From positions 248,001 through 312,000 of the forward strand of contig WBMV01002864.1 of assembly GCA_013396655.1 (NCBI GenBank): DNA of 64,000 nucleotides. Direction: 5' to 3'. Under the pieces are notes generated by a model, which was given only the letters and a program-made list of their open reading frames with translations, did not search any database and was not told the DNA's origin. Position numbers and translations under genes: made by a program. This DNA comes from Campylorhamphus procurvoides. Taxonomy: Eukaryota > Chordata > Aves > Passeriformes > Dendrocolaptidae. How positions within the stretch are numbered: position 1 is the stretch's first letter; each line of letters starts with the position of its first letter. Positions 13,001 to 25,000 of this stretch are shown here, one piece after another.

Positions 13001-16000
13001 TGATTCCTTTAAATGCACATCACTGTGGTTGTGCAAGTGCTTATTAGAGTTTAAGGAATCCACAGAAGAGTAAAGCCTGATGAAAGCTCAGCATTTATGC
13101 ACCATCTCCTTCACCATCAGCACATTATTACCAAGCAGAAAACCCACATGGAGTGAAGCCTTGACTGAGGACAAAACTCCCTACTGCCTGCTCAGGCTCA
13201 TACTCCAGCTTTAGAACTTTCCCCAGCTGAGGATTTTGCATCTCCCCTCCCCTCTGCAGCTGCTTTGATGTTGAACGAGCCATGAAGCTCACGCAGCCTT
13301 CTCTCACCAACAGAGGTATCCAGTCTCCTCTCTGAAAGCTGGATTCCTATCTTTGTGAAGCTTAAAGAAACTTAATATTTTATGACTGTGCTGCTCTGTC
13401 AAATCAGGGTGAAATCAGCCAAGAGGTTCATACATCACAGTCAGGGTCTCACATGCAGGGACTGCAGAAAATCCATCCATGACTGCACCCACAGATATTC
13501 TGTCCTTTTACATGTGACATCTATGGTCATAAAGGAACTTATTGAGTGAAATGCAGCCCTGGGGAGGATTCCCTATGAATTTAGCAGAGCCAAGATCTCA
13601 CCCAATAACTAACTCTCTATTTCATAAGGAATTCACTCTCCTTTCATGTTCTGCTTCTTTTCCTTTCCCACCTCTGCACAGTCACTAGAGCAACTGCAGA
13701 TTTCTTCAGGGTAAAACCTCCTCCCATGCTGAGGCAAATAAAGAGTAATTTCACTGAAGCCAGTGGAGCTACCCCAGAGTAAATTTGGCAGTGAGAAGAG
13801 AAGAATCAGTTCCCTTGCCTTGTATTACCAAGAAACATGATAAACAGTACAGGCTTTTCATGCCTTGCCAAGAAGTGCCTGTCCTGGAGTTTACTGCAAT
13901 GCAAGTGAAACAGACCCCTGAAGAACACAAAAAAATAATGATTGTTTTATCTGGAGCTCCATGAAAGAGGCAATTCTTTGCTTAAGGAGCTACATTAAGC
14001 CTGAATCCACTCTTGCTGGTATCACTGTAAAACAAGGGGAAAAAGCACTGGAAACCAGGGAGTTTGCCTGGGTGCAAAATGAGTGTCAGAGAAAACTCAG
14101 TGCCCAGGGCCAGTAGGGGAAAAAGAAGGTTAGTCTACTATCTCCACCCACAGGGAAAGACAAGTGCATCTTTGTCTGTGATTAATCACTTTATAAGGCA
14201 AAGGATACTGTTGGAGTTTCTGTTTCTGGTTCATGGAGTTGCTGTGGGCTATGATTTTCCCAAGGCCGGAGATCCAGTGGTTGGCATCATCCTCTGAACT
14301 CGCAATGAGGTCCAGGTTTTTCCGCTGGTCTTTGAAGATGATGGAAAAGCAGCGATACTCTGGGACATCCTTGGCATATTTTTCCATACCTTCTGTTTTA
14401 TGGCCTGACCTCACATCCCGAATATCTTCAATGGAGACTGTGGAAAGAAAGCAGAGCCTGCTGTCAGCAGGGGTTCAGTCAGCCTTATCTCTACTTGGTG
14501 TGGGATATTAAGAAATCACTCTTTCTCCTTTGCCTGTAACCTTTGGAAGGTTCTTTTCCCCTTCCATCCTTTCCCAAACTTTGGTATGAAAGCAAGCTCA
14601 GATCAAAAGGATGTGAAAGAGCAAGAGATTTTAAAAAGCAAAACTCTTTCCCCATGTTCTTAACAGAGAAGCAGAATATGCACTAGGTGCCATATTGTGA
14701 TACCCTGTTAATGAGATATAAATCACTGCCAAGAGTTTGGTTCCAAGTCCTTGGACCGACCCTGACTTGAGCATCCTTTGATTCATCCCTCATGAGAATG
14801 GGGAGAGGGGGAATGTGCCTTCCTGTGAATATCACCCCATAGGAAAGCCCTATAATCGCAGAATGGTTTGGGTTGGAAGGGATCTTAAAGATCACCTTGT
14901 TCCAACACCCTGCCACAAGCAGGAATACCTTCCACTAGACCAAGTTGCTCAAAGCCCCATCCAAACTGGCCTTGAACACTCCAGGGATGGGGAGTCCACA
15001 ACCTGTCTGGGAAAAATGAGAGGTGGTTCCAGTAAGAGGAGGGCAGGATTGTCTGATTCTATGAAAGGACTGAGAGAAAAGGACAGAAACTGCTTAACCA
15101 CATTTGCCTGGTGAGAAACTTAACACCTAAGTAGGGATGGCACCTACGCAACAAAAAAAGGCAAAAATGTTTGCAAAGTCTCATGACATTTTCTTGGGTG
15201 GAAGACAGACCAGGTACATTTTCCAAACATCTACCAATACCTGGGCACACAGAGAAAAGGAAACACACCTGAGAGATATTCACCCATCTCCTATAACAAG
15301 CTTGCAAAATAAAATAAATAGACACAATCACAGGAAATGGAAAAAAAGTAGCTTAACTCCTACTCTACCTCAAATTGTAAATAACAGTGAAAAATTATTT
15401 CCTGTGTCACAGTTGTGTGAGTACAATGTTATTTGTGCTTATCTTGAAGGAGCTTTGTTGAAAAGCAATGTGAGTATAAAATATCCCCTCCCTCCCCTCC
15501 GGTTTAGCTGAATAGGAGAAACTTGTCTTTAAACATCCACTTCACCATTAAAGTGCCTGGTTTGTTCAAAGTCAACACTGTAGAAAAACCCAACTCAGTA
15601 TCCACCCTGCACATTTTTTAGCATGGCTGCCCTGGGATCATCCACAACTCATCAGGTGCTCATTAGAGTTTGAAAACTCCCCTTTTTTCCCCCCCAGAGC
15701 ATTCATGATAATGCTCAGCTGCTAGGGGAAAAAACAAACACAAACACCCAAAATCTCAGTCTTCAAAAATCAGTGGATTTCCAAAACCAACACTTAACAT
15801 TTGCTTCAGATTCTCACCAGATGTTGGGGTGGGCAAACATCTTCCACAGCACTTTGCTGGTTTGGTTCCTATACAAGAACACACCAGGAGGAGCTTCCTG
15901 GAGCTGGCAAAGCTCTACCCTGACAATTGAGACATTATCTTTGTGTGGTCTTTGATTATTACTTCCTAAAGGGCAAGAGTTGAGCAGCTGAGGGGAAGGG

Positions 16001-19000
16001 AAGAAAAGGTTGGGTTGGGATGGGCTGCTGTGGAATTATGCTATCTGGCCAATTTACCTTTGCATGAAAGTTTATGGGTTTGAGTGCTAAAACCCAGGGA
16101 CATTGACCAAATGATAGTGGTTGTGCCTCAGGTAGAACTTCACCCCTAACATAAAGCATGCTATTATGTTTGGACATATTTAGTTCAGTCAAAAAGTCTA
16201 AAGTTTAGTTAAGATCCTTTTATAGCCAATGGGGAAAACCCCCAGCTTTTGGAACATATTCTGTCCTATTTGAACAAAAATGTCAGAGTAAAATAAATCA
16301 TACCCTTAATACATGGCTACAGTGGATCCCTGACCAGAAAGGAAGTCCAGGCCGAGCATCTCACATGCAGAAGTGTCCGTAAGTAGGGGATTCTCCTCCA
16401 CCCCCAGTCTTTTCTGCTTATGGCAGTGCAAGTGGAAGGATCATCCTGCTATTCCTCATCACCTGCCAACTGCTCACCACTGCTTGGCTCTGAAGAGTTA
16501 TTGTCCTTCAGAATGGCTAGTTAGTCTGCTTGTGCAATCAATCCCTAAACTTTGGGTTGGCAACAACCTCGTGTTTCCAAAACTAGAAAATCTGATGTTA
16601 AATATTGGAAATTTAGAATGGATTCTTTGGAAACCATTACGTGGCTTTGTGAATCCACTGGAAAAGAGAGCTGTGTGGGAGGAAAAAAAAAGATTGAAAA
16701 CCTGTGTCTGGAAGGGCTGCCTTCATCTCTTTGAGGTGTATTGAGGAGATGATGGAGGTAACAGAATTCTACAAAGCAGGAAAGGTACAATGAAAGCTGA
16801 AGAGCAGGATTGGTGCCTCCTGTAGTCACACAAGAGACAAGGAGAGAAACTATCAACAGAGGAACTACTGAAAAAGCAGGCTAGGGGAGGACAATTTTAA
16901 AGCTTTCCAGAGCTTGGTTGTGTGTAGTGTTTTCATCTATCAATAAAAAAGCTGAAGCCAAAGGACTCAGCCCAAGCCATCTGCAAAAGTTATCTCTTTT
17001 CTGGAAAATCTTAACCCAGCATGAGTGCTTTATCAGCTGCTCCCACACAGCGAGTGCACTGTATTAGCAGTCCCAAACTAACTGTGTGATAACTCAGCTG
17101 AGCTATCTGCAAGGAGAAATCAAAAGTTACTGGGGGGCAGACACATTTCCCAGCAGAGGAGCAGTCACAGCAAACACCCATCAATCACAACTCCCTGCAA
17201 CCTCCCTGTTCCTTCCCCACCACGCCACAGCGGGGAGATAACCACAAGCAGAAGAGAATCTGGAAAGTTTGCATCCACTTCTCCCGAGTGTTTACGTCTG
17301 CTGAAGAGGTGGTTTGTACAAAGCCCAAGACATGACGCACAACACAAGGCAGCCTGTGTTCTTCCTGGCCCCCAGACAGAGTCACACAGGTTACATCCTG
17401 GTCAGCCTCCCTGGCTGCTGTGGATGCTGCCCGGGCACTGCCACAGCTGAAGGCTCCCCACTGACACCGACACTCTGGAGGCAGTGAAATTCCTCCTGTC
17501 TGAACTGCTCTCAGGGAGATGTTGAGAACTTTTTAACCCTCCTTTCAGTTTTCATCTCTGGATCCTGCCCTTGTGCTTTCCCCTTGCTAATTCTCAGCGC
17601 AGTGCCCTCCTCCTGTTTCATCCATGGCATCAGCAGGCAGGGACGAGTCAGGAGGCCTGCAGGGACCACGAGGCCAGTTTTGACAGCCCTGATGTTTTCA
17701 CGCAACCAACATGTCTTTTGAGTGACTCTTTTAATCTGGATTTCTCTCTTCATGGCTTTCAGGGAGCTTGCTGTTACACTTGCAACCTCATCTCCTCATG
17801 CAGAAGGAAATCAACTGGATGATGTTTAGGGTTCCTCCCAACCCAAGCCATGATTCCTCTGTGTAAGTGTGGAAGATGCAGACAGACAAGCCTGACAAGG
17901 TTCCTAATGATGAGAGAACTTGTCTGAGAGATGAGCCCTGGCCACTGGCCTCTCACAGTCTCTTCTTCCATCACTGCTCCACAAGTGAAATGTTGAGCCT
18001 GTGCTGGGAGCACGGACAGTAAACTCTTTGGCAATCCCAAAGAATACAGAGAAAGGAGGAACAAAGGCAGAGAGCAATCCCTTTGTTTTCCTCCTGTTTG
18101 ACAGGCAGCCTTTTGAGAGGAGATATTTTGTCAGGAGTCTTTGTCAAGAGAGAGAATAAGAAAATGAACCCACATCTCCTGTGAACTACTGAGCATGTGA
18201 AGGACAAGGACCAACAGGTGCTTCTCTTTTCTTGTGATAAAGAGGGAGAGAAGGGTCACTGTACAGACACTTGGGGGCACTGCCAGAACAGCCGTGCTCG
18301 AGGTACTCATTAGGGAAGGGGGACAGCTTTTCACTCTGGGGAAACACTCCTCAGATCCATTCCTTCTTCTGCCCCCCTGTCATTAATAAGTGATCTCTGC
18401 AATGTGCCATTCAGTCACATCGAATTACTCCATCCCACTCTAATTGTGTCCGCAAGTCACTTCTGTTTACCGTCAGGAAATGCAGATGAGAAGCGTGCCC
18501 AGCCGTGCCAGCTTGCACAGCATCATCCTGCGTGTCTGCAGAGAGCTCAGGCGCTCACCAGCTGCACCTCGGCCAGGAGGGCTCAGCATCTTGTCAGGAG
18601 CACATGAAAGCTGCTCCCTGACCCCAGGGCTGTCCCGCAGAGGCACCACATGGATTTCACAACACGCTGAGCACACGGGGCAAACTGGCACTGCGTGTTG
18701 CTTCTCGCTTTGGTCTCACCCCAGAAAGAGCCGCTCACTTGATTTGGGTTTGCCCACGGGGGGCTGATGTTAATGGCCAAACGCAGTTGGGATCAGGACC
18801 TTTGCAATCAGCGGGAGCTGGAGCGCTGTCAGCTCCCTGCACTGGGAATACCAAAGGGTATCCATCACCCCCACCCCTGAGGGATGCTTTGTTGTAATGA
18901 CTCACGGGTGGGCTCAGCATGAGCCCCGCTGTGCTGTGCCTTCCTAGCCCTGACCACATTGCTCTTTCATCTCCCAGTGCGTGAATTACTGCAGGTCCCA

Positions 19001-22000
19001 GCTGCTGATTCCTCATCCATCCTCTCCTCTGCTCGCCCTGCACTGACAGGCTCAGCAGGTTGTTTTGAGATCAGCTGCACAGCAGTCTGCCCTCACTGCT
19101 GGCGTGTGTCACCCGCTGACAACCGGTGATATAATGCACATGCAATTTTACAGGTTGTCTGGAAATTCCTTTTAATGTAAGGTCTTTACCCAGTCTTTCT
19201 GTCTACCCATCACAGCCCGGGGAGTTGATGTAAATAGAGTGGTCTCTATTTACATTCCTTCCACACATCCCAACCAGCGCCCTACAAACTATTTTGGCGA
19301 CTGGTTCCTACTTCTCCTGCCATCACAACAGTGTTAAATTTGGATCTGAGGCTCTCAACTGTTCTGTCTTTGCATTCAACATATGCTATGGAGAATAAGG
19401 TCAATATTTGTCAGTGCACTGCCTGTGATGAAAACTGTCCCAGCGACGCATGCAGTGGCCTGATTCAAAATTGAATCGAAGAAACAGGCAGCTCTGCATT
19501 TGAAATGACGTGTTTTGTGGGTTGAGTGATTTTGATAAAAACTAATGAGACCCACAGACAGACAGTTTTGTTTTCACAGCTGATGGCCGCCTTGCATAAC
19601 ACATTCACATCAGCAAATATTCTTCCAGGGATAAATACATGTCTGACCATGAAGCCATGATTTCTAAAGGAAATTGCAGAAGGAAGCTGCAGGTGCAGCC
19701 AACTACCTGCTGTGTGCATACAGGTTGCTGAGAGTTTCTGTTGACTTTAGACATTTATCAGAAACAATTTAAAGCTTTTACTTCTTGAATCAAACAAGCA
19801 CAGAAATATCACATTGTTCCTGTTCTTCTGCAAGCAAGTTCAGGGCCTTAATTCAATGGAGACAAACATTTATTCCGTAGAAAAAGTGGTATGGTATGTT
19901 CATTGCTTGGCATTTTAAGGGCATTCCTAAATTTCACAGCAAGCCAAAAAGTAAGGAAAAAGTTTTCTGCTGAACACTGGTAGTAGGCTGGAAAAAGAAG
20001 CTTTTGTGCTAGGTTTAAATCATGCAAAACTCTCCTATAATTGGGCCAGAAGTCAGAAGAACTGGAACAAATTCTGTGCACTTTTAATAGTGAGAATAAT
20101 TAATCATTACATCAAAATATCAATTTCATTACTTTAAATAATAATACAATCACCACCTGCCACACTCGGTAGTGCAACTGAATCAAGCTCACCTCTGTAA
20201 ATTGCTCCCAAACAGGATTATTTTAATCACAATACAGAAAAAAATAATTCCAACAATAGCAGCTTTTACGTAAAGCTTTTGGCCAGAAATGGTAAAAATT
20301 TCAGCTCAAACTCCTTAAGTTCTTTCTTGACTTCACTGCTCTGACTCAACAACACGCCCCCAGTGAGTCATCCCTGGCTCAGCGTGCGAAGCTCATTCAC
20401 GGCTGTCACTGGAAACTCACCTCTCTGAGCAGAGGGAGAGTGCAGGAGACACCAAAGCACCATCCCTGGGGTCCCAATGTTGCACCCCAAAACCTAAATG
20501 ACTCCTTCAGTCTTTTCCCTCTGGCTTTGAACATCATGTTTCCCCACCAAGCGCTCAAAAGGATGTTTTGCTGGAAAGTTTTCAACCAACCCTGCAAATC
20601 CCCAAACTCAGAGATTTTTTAAAGGGATTGAGTCTGGCTTAAGTGAGCTCACACAGGGGATTACAGCTGGTTTAAGAAAATACTTTGAAAAAATCAATTT
20701 CATTGAAAGCAGCAAATGCCTTTTTGCTCTTTTTTTTCCCACATAGATGAGATCTGATATTTGACCACAGCTAAACAAGACAGTGTTACTGACAGGTTGT
20801 TGCTCATGCAACCAGGTCCATCTGCCCCCTTTGGCTCTTCTCCTTGCACCATTTTGATGCTTGAGAGTAAAATGGCTCAGAACTATTTTCCAGTTCCCTT
20901 ACAGAAATCTTTTCTTTGCCCCAAATATGTTAATCCTGCCACTTGAACTCTGTTTTCTCAGCCCAGGGAGAAAGCTGTGTAAAAGCCTCACGGGCCAAAG
21001 AAGTATCCCCCCAACCCATGGACCTACACAGCATCTAAGGTAATGGAGAGCAGCAGCGTGTTTATGGATCTGAGATGTAGACACAGGATGGAGCAGGCCA
21101 TGCTGAAAAATGGTGCTATTATGCACCTCTTCATATCCAGCATTCCTATGTCTCTGCTGGAGGCAACCAGAGAGCACACACAGGGCAGAACACGCTCCTT
21201 GGAAAACTGACTTAAGATGCTTCAAGGGCTTTTTGGAAAAAAAACCTGTTTCCTTGGACCTAAATGGAACATACTGAAAAATTACGGATAATAAGGAAAA
21301 AATGGATCATGTTCTACCTGCACAGAAACCATTTTGGAACAACAGCCTACCTCCAAAAAAGCCCTGTGGCTATTACAGCTATGAAGACAGCATCCAATCT
21401 AAATTCCCAATTGTTTAAAATAAAGACAACAGAGGAAGGTACTGGTTGTACCCTGTGTATCTGAGCCTGGCGACATCTGGGCCTGTGATAACCCTGATAT
21501 GTTGGGCTTTTTGAACTTCAAGCATCTGAGATTCTCCTGTCTGACCTGGGCAGTCCCAAATGTTATCTACTCGGCTCCACCACACAATGGTTTACAAATA
21601 GCTTTTCCACATGATCATAAGAACAGCAGTAGGAATAACAGGAAATTATCCAAACAAAAACATAACCCTCACCCTACCCAGACTGTGCTCCTCCGAGGTG
21701 CATCCATCTGCTCGCTGTCAGCAATGCTGCAGATAAGATTAGACCTGCTGCTCAAATCTCCCAGTTTCCATTCTGCTTACTCTTTTTCCATCCTAAAAAG
21801 GGGTTTTATCTGCAGGTTTAGGAAGGCTTTGTACTAGAGAGCAAAGTTTATGTCTATTAACAAGGAAGGGTGACTCTCTGGAGAGACTCACCCTGAAGTT
21901 CCTGATTTTGGGTCTCAAATCACAACCCTGCACTCTTCCTCTGATCTGATGGCCTGTACACACTGGACCAAACAAGAACACAGCCAGAGGACAAAGCACA

Positions 22001-25000
22001 AGCCAGGGGTGATCCTCCCTACACATGAGCCCAAAGCAGCCGGGTGAAGTTAAAAGCCCAAGAATGAAATTCGAACCCAGTGATCACTCTGAAAACTTGG
22101 GAATGGAAGGTCTCAGAGGGCCACTAAATGAGAAAGGTAAGAAGTATGACCAGCAGGTTGAGGGAGGTGATTCTGCCTCTCTGGTCTCGTGATACCCCAC
22201 CCAACATCAGAAGGACATGAACCTGTTGGGGCGAGTCCAGAGGAAACCACAAAGGTGCTCCAAGGGCTGGAGTCCCTCTGGCTATGGAGACAGGCTGGGG
22301 TTGTTCAGTCTGGAGAAGAGAAGCCTCCAGGGAGACCTTAGAGCCCTTTCCAGTACCTGCAGGGGCTACAAGAGAGCTGGAAAGGGACTTTGAATAAGGG
22401 CAAGTAGTGATAGAGCAAAGGAGAATGGATTTAAGCTGAAAGAGGGCAGGTTTAGATTAACTATAAGAAAGAATTTTTTTCCTGTGAGGCTGGTGAGGCC
22501 CTGGCACAGGTTGCCCAGAGAAACTCTAGCTGTCCTATCCCTGGAAGTGTTCAAGGTCAGGTTGGATGGGACTTTGAGCAACCTAGTCTAGTGGACGGTG
22601 CTCCTGTCCATGGCAGGGGCTTAGAATTAGGTGATCTTTAAAGTCTTTTCCAACCCAAATCATTTTACAATTCTATGAAAATGGATGTCCTTGTTGCCAT
22701 GGCTTGGGACGTGGCAGGAGTCAATCCAGTCAGTACTCATCTCTCTTGCTGACTTCCAGGTCCAGGTGCATCCAGAGCATCCACTGAAAACAGTCCTGAG
22801 GTGTCTCTTCAACCCTCCCAAAAGTTGGGAGCTTGGTTTTACAGAGCTGCAGGGACAAGCTCTGTCTCAACTGCCTTGTCTCCCTTCCTGCTATCCTGAT
22901 GGTAAAAAAAGGAATATTTCTGTGGGAAAGGTGTGCATGCATGCAGTGCTATGGAGCATATGCATGCATGTGAGCCATCAGGTAATATCACTCCACCTTC
23001 ACACTGCACTGAGGGCACTCCCAGGGCACAGCAGGTTCTCCTTCCCACAGGGGCACTGCCTCTGTTACCAGCAGTGTGGCAACACTGGTTGTGCTCAGTT
23101 ACCAAAGTGTATCTTGAGTGCTGTAAATCCACACCCACACAGACACACTCCCAGCCTGTGCACAACGCCCAGCTCAAAGGATTTGATCTCACTCTCGTTG
23201 CAGCTCAGTAAATAAAAAATGTCACAGTTCTGCCTGCTCTCCATGTCACTGCCCCAGCCATGGAGGTAATGGATTCAACCACAGCTTCTCCAAGCAGGCA
23301 TCAAGGTCTCTGGAGCCACAGCACAAGGATCCGTTCCCATTTACTTCTGAGGATCAGGTGGGGTCAGAACTGTTGCTGTAGGTGCTTTCTGACCCAATAA
23401 TTTGGAATTATGGGCTGGTTCAGAGCACAGGAAAGGAAGCTCTGAAAGTCATTCTTCTCAACTCATGTCTTTATTTGTTTTATAGCAAGATGTTATCTGG
23501 GAAAGGACTTTGGTTTTATATGGGACAGAGCTCAGCAGAGCAGGTGTGCCCAGGGGACAAACATTCACTGAGGCCTCTGTGTTTGTAGTTGTTAAATGGA
23601 TTATTGCACTGGGACCTAAAGAGCCCGGCTGAGCTCAGGATCCCACCATGCTGGGCATCCAAACCCAGGAAAGGACAGCCTCCAACCCAAAGGCTCTGGG
23701 GAGACATCACTGCAGCCTTCCAGCACCTTAAAAGGGGCTTATATAAAAGAGAGAGAGAGACTTTTTACATAGGCAGGGAGTGATTGGACAAGGGGGAATG
23801 TTTTTAAACTAAATAAGGAGAGATTTAGGTTAGATGTTAGGAAGAAATCCTTTGCTCAGAGGGCGTCAAGACACTGAAACAGGTTACCCAGGAAAGCTGT
23901 GAATCCCCCATCCCTGGAATTGTCCAAGGACAGTCTGGACCAGGCTTAGAGCAACCTGGTCTAGTGGAAAGTGTCCCTGTCCCTGGCAGAGGGGTGTAAT
24001 GAGATGATCTTTAAGGTCCCTTCCAACCCAAAGCATTCTAGGATTCTGTGATTCAAAGCCTTTTCCAGTTAGATAGAGGAGGAAAAAGAAAATGTGTGGG
24101 GAAGGATGCACGAAGAGATTAAATGAGGTGCTCAAGGTCATGTGAGAAGAATGTGGCCATCAGGGTTACAAACCAAACATATTTTACCCTTCTACTTTAC
24201 TCCTCCCACTGTAAATCTTATCACTGCTTGTGGGACGGGGGTTAATTTGGAAAACCCACCCTTCATTTAGTTAATTATGACCATTACCAAAAAAATTTCA
24301 TAAGAGCACCTTTCAACATTCCATAAAATATAGTCCATGTTACTAATTTACCTCCTAGATTCACAAGACTGCGATGATTAGTGAAACATGAGAGAAAAAT
24401 GCCAGAAAATATGGAGAAATATGTCAGAAAAATACCAAATGAGAAGAAAACCCAGATAAAAACAGACACACACCCTGCCTGATCCTATTTTGACTATACA
24501 ATTGAGCTCCTGGTCCCAGTTACAGCGCCAAGCTGGGTGATGCTGGCACAGAATGGTTTTTCCTGTGCCATATAATGGTGACTGTCACATCTGGACTTTT
24601 TACAATAGGGCAGGTTCTGGGTTTCCAAGATAAGGATGAGAACAGGCTTCCCCTCCCAGAGACATCTCCTGCCAGCCCTTGGATTTCCACTTCTCTGCAG
24701 TTCCCCTGTGAGGCTCAAATGCCAGTTTTCCCAGGGGCTGAAGGCAGGAAAGAAGCATCCTGGAAGAGCCCAGACCAACAGGCTGAGTGCACACACCACA
24801 CCGCAGATGCTGACACCATGTCTCACACTGAGCATTAGGGCTCGGGCACCTGAGTAACCTGAACAATCTGGGGAGGAAATGAGCCAGGCAGGGCTGCTGA
24901 GACCAGCATAGGCCACCCCACAACCATTTCAAGCAGTAGCTCATGAGCTTGGGAAATGTGGCCATTCCTGACACGGCGGATTCCTCATGGCTGTCTCTAG

